From NCBI GenBank assembly GCA_041165345.1, contig JBEANQ010000039.1:1-16353 (forward strand): DNA of 16,353 nt, given 5' to 3'. The position numbers and the translations under genes were made by a program. The stretch is from JBBKWH01 sp041165345 (GTDB lineage: Bacteria > Pseudomonadota > Gammaproteobacteria > Pseudomonadales > Moraxellaceae). The notes beneath the pieces were generated by a model. The model searched no databases and had not been told where the DNA came from. It was given only the letters and a program-made list of their open reading frames with translations. Shown here one piece after another: positions 6,579-14,436 of the stretch. Each line of letters begins with the position of its first letter. Positions within the stretch are counted from its first letter, which is position 1.

Positions 6579-7645
6579 GTGCAGTATTGAATGATGTGTA
6601 TTGGATGCAACACGCCTTGCAGTTGGCACGGCGAGGGCAATACACCACACGGCCTAACCCCGCGGTGGGGTGTGTGTTGGTCAAAGACGGCCAAATGATC
6701 GGTGAGGGCTTTCATCCCAAAGCGGGTGAACCGCACGCCGAAGTGTTTGCGCTGCGTCAAGCGGGTGATGCGGCACGCGGTGCAACGGCCTATGTAACCT
6801 TAGAGCCCTGTGCGCATTTTGGCCGAACCCCCCCCTGTGCCAATGCGCTGATTGCTGCGGGAGTTGCCCATGTGGTGATGGCTACATTAGACAGCAACCC
6901 ACAAGTGGCAGGGCAAGGCCGCGACCGTCTAGAGGCTGCGGGCATCACCACGACGGTGGGCGTATGCCAAGCCGAAGCACAGGCATTAAACGCCGGATTT
7001 TTAAAGGTCATGGCCGGTGGCTTGCCCTATGTGCGGCTTAAAATGGCGGCCAGTTTAGATGGCCGAACCGCCATGGCATCAGGTGAGTCAAAATGGATTA
7101 CTGGTGCGGCGGCGCGCCAAGACGTGCAGCATTGGCGTGCTTTGAGTGGGGCTGTCATCACCGGCATTCACACCATTTTGGCCGATGATCCCTTGCTGAA
7201 TGTCCGCCATGTGGTTGACGCAACAGACCTTGCTTTGATTCCACAGCCCTTGCGTGTGGTGTTAGATCGTCAAGGCCGAATGCCCAGCCAAGCCCAACTC
7301 TTACAAGATCCGACATCAGTCTTGGTGGTCGGCACGGCCACGCTGGCAGGGGTGGAAACATGGCCAACCCAAAACTTGGCCGGTTTGCTGGCACGGCTGC
7401 GCGATGAAAAACAGATTCATGATGTACTGGTCGAATGCGGTCCCACCTTGGCGGCTGCGTTTTTGCAAGCCGGTCTGGTCGACGAGTTGATTGTTTATTT
7501 GGCTCCCACGTTGCTGGGCAGTCAGGCACGTCCCATGTTTGGTTTACCCTTGCAGCACATGGCCGAGCAAGTGCGTTTTGAATGGCTGGACGTTGCTCAT
7601 GTGGGTGACGATCTGCGTGTGCGTCTAAAGCCGGTTTGCGCATGA
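6575..7645 (+). CDS. ribD: Bifunctional riboflavin deaminase/reductase RibD
   Basis: The product has 356 residues, close to the usual 360-370. The N-terminal deaminase domain carries the zinc site HAE (His54, Glu56) and the two cysteines of PCAHFGRTPPC (Cys79, Cys88). The C-terminal reductase domain, from about 150, begins VRLKMAASLDGRTAM and includes SKWITG and the ADDPLLNVR segment of the NADPH-dependent RibD_C fold. The enzyme deaminates 2,5-diamino-6-ribosylamino-pyrimidinone phosphate and then reduces its ribosyl side chain, both in the cytoplasm. It is joined by ATGA overlaps to nrdR upstream and to the methyltransferase downstream, so the three are probably co-translated. No FMN riboswitch is visible before the operon. 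Confidence 0.96.
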   Translation: MSAVLNDVYWMQHALQLARRGQYTTRPNPAVGCVLVKDGQMIGEGFHPKAGEPHAEVFALRQAGDAARGATAYVTLEPCAHFGRTPPCANALIAAGVAHVVMATLDSNPQVAGQGRDRLEAAGITTTVGVCQAEAQALNAGFLKVMAGGLPYVRLKMAASLDGRTAMASGESKWITGAAARQDVQHWRALSGAVITGIHTILADDPLLNVRHVVDATDLALIPQPLRVVLDRQGRMPSQAQLLQDPTSVLVVGTATLAGVETWPTQNLAGLLARLRDEKQIHDVLVECGPTLAAAFLQAGLVDELIVYLAPTLLGSQARPMFGLPLQHMAEQVRFEWLDVAHVGDDLRVRLKPVCA

Positions 7646-8895
7646 CCGACGCACCGCAGTATCACAAGCGTAAGCACGCTGCGCGCACCACAGAGGACTA
7701 CCTGTTTCATCAGTTGGTACCTTATTTGGGCAACAAACGCCGACTGCTGCCGTTGATTATCTCGGCATTACAGCAAACGGGTACGCTGGCTGATGGTCCC
7801 CGCGCACGCGCACCCGTGTTTTTAGATCTGTTTGCGGGCAGTGGCGTGGTGGCACGGTTGGCAAGGCAGCAGGGCTATCAAGTGGTGGCCAATGACTGGG
7901 AGCCGTACAGCTTTGCGCTGGCGCATGCGGTGTTAGGCTGTCAACAAGCGCCCGCGTTTGCGGCATTAGGCGGCTATGACGCTGCGTTGCGCACGCTCAA
8001 CCTGCTAGACCCTGTCGAAGGCTGGGTCACCGACACCTTTTGTCCCAAAAATGATGCCCACTATAATCCCGCCGAAGACCGGCTGTTTTTTAAGCGTCAA
8101 AATGGCATGCGCCTAGACGCCATGCGTGGCCAAATTGCCCAATGGCAACACGACGGCCTGATCGACTCCACCGACATGAGCGCCTTACTCGCGCCCTTGC
8201 TGTATTCGGCCAGCTTTGTCAGCAATACCAGTGGCGTGTTTAAAAGTTTTCATCAAGGATGGGGTGGACGAACCGCTACGGCATTAGACCGCATTGAGTC
8301 GCTGCTGTGGCTCACCCCCAGCGTGTTTCATGCCTCACCCGTTCCAGCCGAGATGTGGTGTGTAGACGCGGCCTATTTGGCGCAACAACTGTCCGATGTT
8401 GAAGTGGATGTGGCCTATTTAGACCCACCTTATAATCAACATGCCTATGGCAGCAATTATCATGTTTTAAATGCGCTGACCTTGTGGAGTTGCCCTAAAA
8501 TGCCCCCACCGAGTCAGTCGGGTTATAAAGGCGGCATTGACCGCAGTTGGCGTAGCGAGCGCCCCAGCCCGTACAATTCGGCGCGTCGGGCGACTCAAGC
8601 GTATCAATCGCTGATTCAACGGATCAATGCGCGCTTTATCCTGACCAGCTACAGTACCGACGGCAATATTGATTTGCAGGACGTCTTAACGGCCAACATT
8701 GAGCGCGGTCGTGTCACCTTGGTCACGCAGGATATTCCGCGTTATCGGGTCAGTCGGCAGCGGCAGTCGGCGCGTGCGCGTACGCTTGAGTTTATTGTGG
8801 TGACCGACACCCATGCCCCTTGCGGTCCCTCGGTTGACCTGCTGCTTGAGCAGCTACGGTTTTTTGCCGAACTAGGCGGAGTCGAAACCGCCTAG
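7642..8895 (+). CDS. D12-class adenine-specific DNA methyltransferase (orphan)
   Basis: The product has 417 residues from the ATG at 7642, which overlaps the ribD stop as ATGA. An in-frame TTG at 7636 adds two residues and is less likely. Hallmarks, in order: AdoMet-site motif PYLGNKRRLL (27-36), comparable to the PYxGGK of Dam-type enzymes; motif I DLFAGSGVV (62-70); catalytic motif IV DPPY (261-264) in AYLDPPYNQH; and FILTSYSTDGNI (332-343), comparable to the conserved SYN segment. These identify an N6-adenine methyltransferase of the D12 class, resembling COG3392. The recognition sequence cannot be told. No restriction endonuclease or vsr-like gene is next to it, so it is an orphan here. 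It sits between ribD and ribE, which is not an arrangement I recognise as standard. Confidence 0.87.
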   Translation: MTDAPQYHKRKHAARTTEDYLFHQLVPYLGNKRRLLPLIISALQQTGTLADGPRARAPVFLDLFAGSGVVARLARQQGYQVVANDWEPYSFALAHAVLGCQQAPAFAALGGYDAALRTLNLLDPVEGWVTDTFCPKNDAHYNPAEDRLFFKRQNGMRLDAMRGQIAQWQHDGLIDSTDMSALLAPLLYSASFVSNTSGVFKSFHQGWGGRTATALDRIESLLWLTPSVFHASPVPAEMWCVDAAYLAQQLSDVEVDVAYLDPPYNQHAYGSNYHVLNALTLWSCPKMPPPSQSGYKGGIDRSWRSERPSPYNSARRATQAYQSLIQRINARFILTSYSTDGNIDLQDVLTANIERGRVTLVTQDIPRYRVSRQRQSARARTLEFIVVTDTHAPCGPSVDLLLEQLRFFAELGGVETA

Positions 8896-8896
8896 T
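8871..8896 (+). repeat. Perfect hairpin across the methyltransferase stop codon
   Basis: ACTAGGCGG (8871-8879) and CCGCCTAGT (8888-8896) pair over 9 bp with an 8-nt loop. The right arm contains the TAG stop codon (8893-8895). No T-run follows, so it should not end transcription by itself. It stands 40 bases before the ribE start, where it could mark RNA processing or affect readthrough or translation of ribE. Confidence 0.6.
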
Positions 8897-8935
8897 GCCA
8901 CTATCACATGTTTTGCAATGATTGAGGAAAAACCA

Positions 8936-9610
8936 ATGTTTACAGGCATTATCGAAGCCGTTGGGCAGGTCAAATCGGTGCTACGTCAAGGCGGTGATGT
9001 CCGGCTCTCGATTCATGCTGGGCGCTTGGACATGGGCGATGTCAAACTTGGTGACTCGATTGCCACCAACGGCATTTGCTTAACCGTGATTGACTACGGC
9101 CACGACTGGTATGCGGCCGATGTCTCGTTAGAAACCCTAGACCGCACCACGCTGGGCAAATGGAAAAGCGGCACACGGGTGAACCTCGAAAAAGCCCTGC
9201 TACCCACCACACGACTAGGCGGCCATTTGGTCAGCGGTCACGTGGACGGCTTGGGGCATATTGTGGTGCGCAAGCAAGATGCGCGCTCCATTTACTTTGA
9301 AGTCAAAGCCCCGCGTGAACTGGCGCGTTATTTGGCCGAAAAAGGCTCGATCACTGTGGATGGCATTAGCCTGACCATTAACCATTTAAAAGGTGATGTG
9401 TTAAGCCTGAATCTGGTACCACATACGGCTGATCAAACCAATATTAATGACTGGACGATGGGCAGTACGGTTAATTTAGAAGTGGACGTGTTGGCGCGTT
9501 ATCTTGAACGCTTGTTGATGGGTGATAAAGCCGCGGACCATGTGGAGTCACCAAAAGCTGGTGGCATTGATATGGCGTTTTTGGCAGACAATGGCTATTT
9601 ACGGAAATAA
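8936..9610 (+). CDS. ribE: Riboflavin synthase, alpha subunit
   Basis: The product has 224 residues. The ATG at 8936 gives the canonical MFTGIIEAVG beginning, with GAGG at 8924-8927. A longer reading from 8918 adds six residues and is rejected. Two lumazine-binding repeats are visible: the first with NGICLTV, the second with DGISLTI, and SGHVDG at the junction. The enzyme forms a trimer and converts two molecules of 6,7-dimethyl-8-ribityllumazine into riboflavin and 5-amino-6-ribitylamino-uracil. It follows the methyltransferase by 40 bases and is probably on the nrdR-ribD transcript. The other riboflavin genes often placed next, ribBA, ribH and nusB, are not here. No convincing terminator follows in the 125 bases to the next gene. 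Confidence 0.96.
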   Translation: MFTGIIEAVGQVKSVLRQGGDVRLSIHAGRLDMGDVKLGDSIATNGICLTVIDYGHDWYAADVSLETLDRTTLGKWKSGTRVNLEKALLPTTRLGGHLVSGHVDGLGHIVVRKQDARSIYFEVKAPRELARYLAEKGSITVDGISLTINHLKGDVLSLNLVPHTADQTNINDWTMGSTVNLEVDVLARYLERLLMGDKAADHVESPKAGGIDMAFLADNGYLRK

Positions 9611-9735
9611 TGGGTGAGGGTGCGCGTGGCGTGCCCGACTCATTTTATAACGTCAAACACGTACTTTTGAGCATCAAAAAGCGCAATTTAGTTGATAGAT
9701 GATGACTTTGCATACAGAACGTTAAGGAATAAACC

Positions 9736-10263
9736 ATGCAGATGATTGACGAACTTGAGCGTTTATTTCCCAAGCAACCGTTAGGCGCAGGTCGATCTTT
9801 GTTAGAAGGCGACTTTTACGATACTCATTATCGTTTTTTTGATGACATTGATGATGGCTATTTACAAGCATTTGGTGATTCGGCAACAGATCTTTTATTA
9901 AAGTATAGCTTTGATTGGCCTGATTTTTATTTGAAAGCCGGTTTGCAAGCTGCACAATCACGGCGACGGCCCATTGAGGGCTATACAACATGGCAAGATG
10001 TCACGTATGAGTATCTCTATTACTTTAGCGATTCGTGCTGTTTTATAGATCCACTCGGGTTTCAATTCTTTTTACCTGCGGCGATCAAACACTATTTACT
10101 AGCGATTGAGCAAAACGAAAAAACAGTGTTTATGGAGTCATTTGTCTATCGAATCGACCGTGATTGGGGAACAACGGATTGGCTATTTGATGATGCCCAA
10201 ACGAATTATATTGCACTGTGGGTCAAGCAGCACTTTGCAGGTCAGGTGGGTTGGGTGGTGTGA
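9736..10263 (+). CDS. Hypothetical protein of 175 residues
   Basis: I do not firmly recognise this protein. The ATG at 9736 has a good ribosome site, AAGGA at 9724-9728, 7 nt away, so the gene looks real. The product is acidic and very rich in aromatic residues (many Tyr, Phe and Trp), with no signal peptide and no membrane helix. Its centre, TYEYLYYFSDSCCFIDPLGF followed by QFFLPAAIKHYLLAI, recalls the small DUF6714-type proteins, in which a conserved segment ends in a YYLPA-like motif. This is a weak recollection. The gene appears more AT-rich than the riboflavin genes before it, and it has no obvious functional partner. Together with its place between conserved blocks this suggests an accessory or transferred gene. 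It converges on the hydrolase gene, 36 bases away. Confidence 0.75.
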   Translation: MQMIDELERLFPKQPLGAGRSLLEGDFYDTHYRFFDDIDDGYLQAFGDSATDLLLKYSFDWPDFYLKAGLQAAQSRRRPIEGYTTWQDVTYEYLYYFSDSCCFIDPLGFQFFLPAAIKHYLLAIEQNEKTVFMESFVYRIDRDWGTTDWLFDDAQTNYIALWVKQHFAGQVGWVV

Positions 10264-10285
10264 TGCAGCTGCCAAGGCAACTGCA
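10264..10285. repeat. Near-perfect palindrome between two convergent genes
   Basis: TGCAGCTGCC (10264-10273) and GGCAACTGCA (10276-10285) pair with a single mismatch. The palindrome starts immediately after the TGA at 10261-10263, inside the 36-base gap before the convergent hydrolase stop. There is no T-run on either side. It may help end or separate the two transcripts, but a terminator role is not shown. Confidence 0.4.
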
Positions 10286-10299
10286 CCGACAGCGAGTGG

Positions 10300-11217
10300 T
10301 TATTGACCATTTGCCAACCATTGACCCATTCGACGACGTGCCACCCGTGCCTCAGACACCCACACAAACAAGGCAAACGCGTGCCACAAGCCCTGACTCA
10401 CCTCAAGCGTGACCGGACTGCCCGCTATGTTGGCGCGTTTGGTGTATTCAAGGCTGTCATCAAGCAGCACCTCGCGTGAGCCAACTTGTACCAGTGCGGG
10501 TGGCAAATCGTGTAACTCAGCCAACAACGGCGACAAACGCGGGTTTTTGCGATCCAGCACAGGGCTGTAATGCTGCATAAACTCGCGTTCCATCATGGCT
10601 GTGCCCAGTAGGGGATCACTGGCATCCAATTGTTGATGGCTTGTGCTGTTTAAGCGTAGGTCGATCCACGGTGAATGCAGCGCCATCCGACGCGGCCGAA
10701 TCAGCCCACGGTCACGCGCATCAAGCGCCACCCGTAAACACAAATGTCCACCGGCGGATTCGCCTGCCAGTAGCCATTCATCGTGTGGGGATTGCTCGGT
10801 TAGGTGTTGCCAAACCTGTGTGGCCCAGTCAATCGCCACCGGAAAGCGTACCTCGGGCGACAACGGATAGTCTGGAATCCACACCCGTTCGGCCTGACAA
10901 TCTTGCATCAATCGGGTCGCAAAGGCGCGATAGGCTTTGGCGCTGCCCATCATAAAGCCGCCACCATGCCAATAAATGAGCTGACGACCCGCCACGCGGT
11001 CGCTGCGCAGGTTGTTGATACAGTCAACGGGATAACCGGCAATGACTTGCTGATTGATGTGAATCTGCTTGGGTAATGGAATATGCCCCAAGGTTTGATG
11101 AACTGCATGACGCATGAGCGCCACATTGGAGTAGCCTTGCTTTGCACGCCACGCCATGAAGCGTTTGTTTTGCATCAAAGCCGTCATGGTCAGACGGGCG
11201 GGGAGACTGGGGTTCAT
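10300..11217 (-). CDS. Alpha/beta hydrolase, HSL (alpha/beta hydrolase-3) type
   Basis: The product has 305 residues from the ATG at 11217, chosen because GGAG lies 5 nt before it. A longer reading to 11310 would run the coding region through the tRNA-Ser terminator and is rejected. The oxyanion-hole motif HGGG is at 84-87 in YWHGGGFMMGS. The nucleophile is Ser154 in GESAG (152-156). The acid is probably Asp253 or Asp254 (EVLLDDS), and the base is His279 (GLWHAF). This is the order of hormone-sensitive-lipase-like carboxylesterases, which hydrolyse short or medium acyl esters. The true substrate is unknown. No signal peptide is seen. It stands alone on the minus strand, and its leader abuts the terminator of tRNA-Ser, so its promoter is not obvious. 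Confidence 0.88.
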   Translation of the reverse strand: MNPSLPARLTMTALMQNKRFMAWRAKQGYSNVALMRHAVHQTLGHIPLPKQIHINQQVIAGYPVDCINNLRSDRVAGRQLIYWHGGGFMMGSAKAYRAFATRLMQDCQAERVWIPDYPLSPEVRFPVAIDWATQVWQHLTEQSPHDEWLLAGESAGGHLCLRVALDARDRGLIRPRRMALHSPWIDLRLNSTSHQQLDASDPLLGTAMMEREFMQHYSPVLDRKNPRLSPLLAELHDLPPALVQVGSREVLLDDSLEYTKRANIAGSPVTLEVSQGLWHAFALFVWVSEARVARRRMGQWLANGQ

Positions 11218-11251
11218 GGCGACTCCACAAGGGTGGGCAACAGTAGGGGTA

Positions 11252-11285
11252 TAAAAAAACCCCAAAACCGGTGGCGGTTTTGGGG
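11252..11285 (-). terminator. Intrinsic terminator of tRNA-Ser
   Basis: CCCCAAAACCG (11260-11270) and CGGTTTTGGGG (11275-11285) form an 11-bp perfect stem with a 4-nt loop. Read on the minus strand it is followed by a run of seven T (complement of 11253-11259), 31 bases after the tRNA end. The run ends about 35 bases before the hydrolase start. Confidence 0.92.
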
Positions 11286-11315
11286 TTTGGTGTGGGGTTG
11301 GAAGACCCACTGATT

Positions 11316-11406
11316 TGGCGGTGAGAGAGGGATTCGAACCCTCGATACGGGATTAGCGCATACACACTTTCCAGGCGTGCTCCTTCAGCCACTCGGACAC
11401 CTCACC
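11316..11406 (-). tRNA. tRNA-Ser (anticodon GGA)
   Basis: Read on the minus strand, the gene starts GGTGAGG and ends CTCACC-G-CCA with an encoded CCA (11316-11318). The anticodon loop CTGGAAA gives anticodon GGA, which reads UCC and UCU. A long variable arm, as in class II tRNAs, and the T arm GAGGGTTCGAATCCCTC are present. The length of 91 nt is normal for serine tRNAs. Confidence 0.97.
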
Positions 11407-11416
11407 AAGGCTGGCG

Positions 11417-11445
11417 ATTCTATCGAAAAACCCTAGCGTTGCCAA
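11417..11445 (-). promoter_or_regulatory. Sigma-70 promoter of tRNA-Ser
   Basis: On the minus strand TTGGCA (-35, 11445-11440) and TAGAAT (-10, 11422-11417) are separated by exactly 17 bases. The -10 box ends 10 bases before the tRNA 5' end at 11406, so transcription would start a few bases before the mature tRNA. Confidence 0.8.
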
Positions 11446-11527
11446 TCTGATTTTTTGGTAAAGCATCAGCTTTGAGTAATTTTCGATGCTACCATGAGCG
11501 GCATCTTGCTTTTGCGGATCAATGTTC

Positions 11528-13402
11528 ATGCAGCAAGCTCAACGTTCATCGTTGTCAGTGATGACACTGGGTGCCCTCGGTGTGGTTTTTGGCGATATTG
11601 GAACGAGTCCTTTATATGCGCTCAAAGAGTGCTTCCATGCCACACATGGGATCGCGCTCACCACAGCCAATGTACTCGGCATCTTATCCATGATCTTCTG
11701 GTCATTGATGGTGGTGGTGTCGCTCAAATACGTCGCGTTTATTATGCGAGCCGACAACAACGGCGAAGGCGGCATCATGGCGCTGTTGGCGCTTAACATG
11801 CGCAATCCCAATTTAAGCCCCCGTATGCGTTTGTTTTTAGTGTCGGTGGGATTATTTGGGGCGGCTTTGTTTTTTGGTGATGGCATCATTACGCCTGCGG
11901 TCTCGGTGATGGGTGCGGTTGAAGGGCTATCGGTGGCAACGCCCGCCTTTGATGGCTATGTCACGCCCATTGCGATTGCTGTGCTGACTTTTTTATTTTT
12001 GATTCAGCGCAAAGGCACGGGGTCGATGGGCAAGTATTTTGGCCCCATTACCTTGGTATGGTTTTTATCATTGGGTGTGATGGGTGTGCTAGAAATCATC
12101 AAAAACCCGATGGTTCTTGAGATGATTAGCCCTCATTGGGCCTTTTTATTTGTCTATCATCAGCCCTTTATTGCGTTTTTAACCCTCAGTGCGGTGGTGT
12201 TGACCATTACTGGTGGCGAGGCATTGTATGCCGATATGGGACATTTTGGTCGCGCGCCCATTCGGTTTGGCTGGTTCTTGGTGGTTTTGCCCTGTTTGGT
12301 GCTGAACTACGCCGGACAAGGGGCATTGCTGTTGGCCGAGCCTGATGCCGTCGAAAACCCGTTTTTTCGTTTAGTGCCCGAATTCTGGCTGTATCCAATG
12401 ATCGGGCTGGCCACCGTTGCCGCGGTGATTGCGTCACAAGCGGTGATCTCTGGTGTCTTTTCTATTGCACGCCAAGCCATGCAGTTGGGGTATTTGCCGC
12501 GTCTGACCGTGATGCATACCTCTGAATCTGAAATTGGCCAAATTTATATTCCATTTTTAAATTGGCTATTGCTCGGATCGGTATTGACGCTGGCTTTGTT
12601 GTTTCATTCAAGCTCTGAGTTAGCTGCTGCGTATGGTATTGCAGTGACGATGACCATGATCTGTGACACCTTGCTGGTGGCTTTTTTAATGTACAACTTG
12701 TGGCATTGGTCATTGCCTAAAGTGTTGTTGATCGCCATTCCATTTCTGATCGTCGATTTCTTATTTTTTAGTGCCACCTCACTCAAAATTTTACAGGGTG
12801 GATGGATTCCATTGTTGATTGGTGGTTCGGCCTTTACGCTGATGATGACATGGAAGCGGGGGCGTGAATTATTGTTTGCCAAATTGCAAAACGATACTCT
12901 GCCATTGGATTTGTTTGTCAGTAGCATTGGTTCAAGTGCCCATATTGTTTCAGGTACAGCCGTGTTTATGACGGGCAGTCAAACCGTTGTGCCACATGCG
13001 TTGCTGCATAATTTGAAGCACAACAAAGTGTTACATCAGCAAAATGTGCTGATGACCATTGAAACCAAAGATGTGCCTTATGTCGATGAGTCTGATCGGT
13101 ACAGCGTTGATGAAATGAGCGAGCATTTTTTGCGTGTCGTAGCCTGTTATGGCTTTAAAGAGCAACCCGATGTGCCGTTTGCCTTAAGCACAGCGTTAAC
13201 ATCACTGGGTCGCCCTGTAGACATGATGAATACCAGTTTCTTTGTGTCGCGTGAGCGGATCTTGCACAAAGTGGGTGATGGCATGGCACCGTGGCGTGAA
13301 AAGCTCTTTATCTCAATGTCGCGCAACACCAGTTCGGTCAGTGACTTTTTTCAGATTCCACCCAACCGTGTGGTGGAAATGGGCAGTCAAATCGAGATCT
13401 AG
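11528..13402 (+). CDS. kup: Kup-family potassium uptake transporter
   Basis: The product has 624 residues from the ATG at 11528. The ATG at 11522 adds MF and is also possible; the only ribosome-site candidate, GGA at 11516-11518, is better spaced for 11528. The N-terminus carries the family signature GALGVVFGDIGTSPLYALKE (15-34), followed by ADNNGEGGIMALL. About 12 hydrophobic membrane segments fill the first 440 or so residues, and a cytoplasmic C-terminal domain of about 180 residues follows. Kup (TrkD, KUP/HAK/KT family) is an inner-membrane proton-coupled K+ importer that works at low pH or low potassium. It is transcribed away from tRNA-Ser. I saw no terminator with a T-run behind it, only a weak hairpin (13424-13449), so readthrough into the nuclease gene is possible. 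Confidence 0.95.
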   Translation: MQQAQRSSLSVMTLGALGVVFGDIGTSPLYALKECFHATHGIALTTANVLGILSMIFWSLMVVVSLKYVAFIMRADNNGEGGIMALLALNMRNPNLSPRMRLFLVSVGLFGAALFFGDGIITPAVSVMGAVEGLSVATPAFDGYVTPIAIAVLTFLFLIQRKGTGSMGKYFGPITLVWFLSLGVMGVLEIIKNPMVLEMISPHWAFLFVYHQPFIAFLTLSAVVLTITGGEALYADMGHFGRAPIRFGWFLVVLPCLVLNYAGQGALLLAEPDAVENPFFRLVPEFWLYPMIGLATVAAVIASQAVISGVFSIARQAMQLGYLPRLTVMHTSESEIGQIYIPFLNWLLLGSVLTLALLFHSSSELAAAYGIAVTMTMICDTLLVAFLMYNLWHWSLPKVLLIAIPFLIVDFLFFSATSLKILQGGWIPLLIGGSAFTLMMTWKRGRELLFAKLQNDTLPLDLFVSSIGSSAHIVSGTAVFMTGSQTVVPHALLHNLKHNKVLHQQNVLMTIETKDVPYVDESDRYSVDEMSEHFLRVVACYGFKEQPDVPFALSTALTSLGRPVDMMNTSFFVSRERILHKVGDGMAPWREKLFISMSRNTSSVSDFFQIPPNRVVEMGSQIEI

Positions 13403-13481
13403 TCGGCATGGCTCATTGTGCTGTGGTATGTGGCCTTAGCGTCATACCATGGTGCAGAGCCTAATCTTTGAGGCTACAGGC

Positions 13482-14420
13482 ATGAATTCATTGGTACACA
13501 ACATCAAAGGGCCTGTGCGTGCAGCGCTATGGTGTGTGGTGGCTCACGCCAGCATTTCGACCACATTGGCTGCCAATTGCAGTACACAGTATTGGCAGGG
13601 TCAACCTCCCGTTGTGGTCAATACGACATTAAACAAGCAAACTCGTCCGCTATGTTTTGATGGCTTTGCCGTGATGCATTCGGGCGTCACGCGAACTCCC
13701 TTGTGGGTTGCTGAATATTTAACAGCAACACGGCTGAAAAAAGCCCGTGACCTTGACCGACAGGACAGTTTTCATGAAGAAGAGCAGCTGCCCGAGTCAG
13801 AGCGTGCCACTTTAAGTGACTATCGTTCATCGGGTTATGATCGGGGTCATATGGCTCCTAATGGCGATATGGCCAGCCGTCAGCAGCAATCAGACAGCTT
13901 TTCATTAGCCAATATGGTGCCGCAAAGCCCCACCAATAACCGTGAAGTGTGGCGTAACCTTGAAGAGGCTACCCGTGCATTGGTGGTGCAAGAAGGCGAG
14001 GGCTATGTGGTGACTGGCCCTGCATTTTTGGGTCAAACCCTAAAGCGTACCAAGCGCGTATTTGTTCCCACCCATGTGTATAAAGTGGTCTATTTTCCAA
14101 AGCGTCAGGCGGTTAGTGCGTATTGGGCACCTAATGATGAGTCAGGTCGTGTTGAGGTGATTTCACTGGCCGATTTAGAACAAAAAATTGGAATCACCGT
14201 GTTACCTCATTTGAGTGATCGGGTGCGTCAGCATCGTGTTGACCTGCCGATCAGTGTTAGTCAAGTCAGCAAAAACAGCTTGGGTAAAACCAATGAGCAT
14301 GTTGAACATCCGACCACAACCCCACGCGCATCATCACCAACGCAGTCCTCTAGTCAAGATGACCATGCAATCAATTGGCCGCATTTGATTCAATTGATTG
14401 TGAAGCTGTTTTTTAAATAA
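13482..14420 (+). CDS. Exported DNA/RNA non-specific endonuclease (NucA type)
   Basis: The product has 312 residues from the ATG at 13482, where GAGG (13470-13473) lies 8 nt upstream and a signal peptide follows at once (hydrophobic to about 30, cut near LAA before NCSTQ). The ATG at 13449 would add 11 residues before the signal. The catalytic beta-beta-alpha-metal motif DRGHMAPNGDM (120-130) has the general-base His123. The downstream segment LANMVPQSPTNNREVW (142-157) supplies the metal-binding Asn and conserved Glu. This is the Serratia nuclease/NucA/EndoG family, which cuts DNA and RNA without sequence preference. After the domain comes a polar Ser/Thr/Pro/Gln stretch (about 262-295) and a hydrophobic tail (297-312), which is unusual. 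It is probably periplasmic or secreted. It probably shares a transcript with the small gene 16 bases downstream. Confidence 0.93.
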   Translation: MNSLVHNIKGPVRAALWCVVAHASISTTLAANCSTQYWQGQPPVVVNTTLNKQTRPLCFDGFAVMHSGVTRTPLWVAEYLTATRLKKARDLDRQDSFHEEEQLPESERATLSDYRSSGYDRGHMAPNGDMASRQQQSDSFSLANMVPQSPTNNREVWRNLEEATRALVVQEGEGYVVTGPAFLGQTLKRTKRVFVPTHVYKVVYFPKRQAVSAYWAPNDESGRVEVISLADLEQKIGITVLPHLSDRVRQHRVDLPISVSQVSKNSLGKTNEHVEHPTTTPRASSPTQSSSQDDHAINWPHLIQLIVKLFFK

Positions 14421-14436
14421 CCGGAGCGTACAGGCT

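Noticed and set aside
7642..9610. A restriction-modification or phage-defence island
   Set aside because: Only a methyltransferase is present. The flanking genes are riboflavin genes, with no endonuclease, integrase or other defence gene next to it.
9611..9735. Possible terminator after ribE
   Set aside because: No stem of useful length with a T-run is visible in this gap. Putative -35 and -10 boxes have the wrong spacing.
11218..11310. N-terminal extension of the hydrolase to position 11310
   Set aside because: The extra 31 residues would be encoded by the tRNA-Ser terminator hairpin and its T-run. The ATG at 11217 has a proper GGAG and fits the family.
13424..13449. Hairpin TGGTATG/CATACCA after kup as a terminator
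   Set aside because: The 7-bp stem has a 12-nt loop and no T-run, so it is too weak to call.
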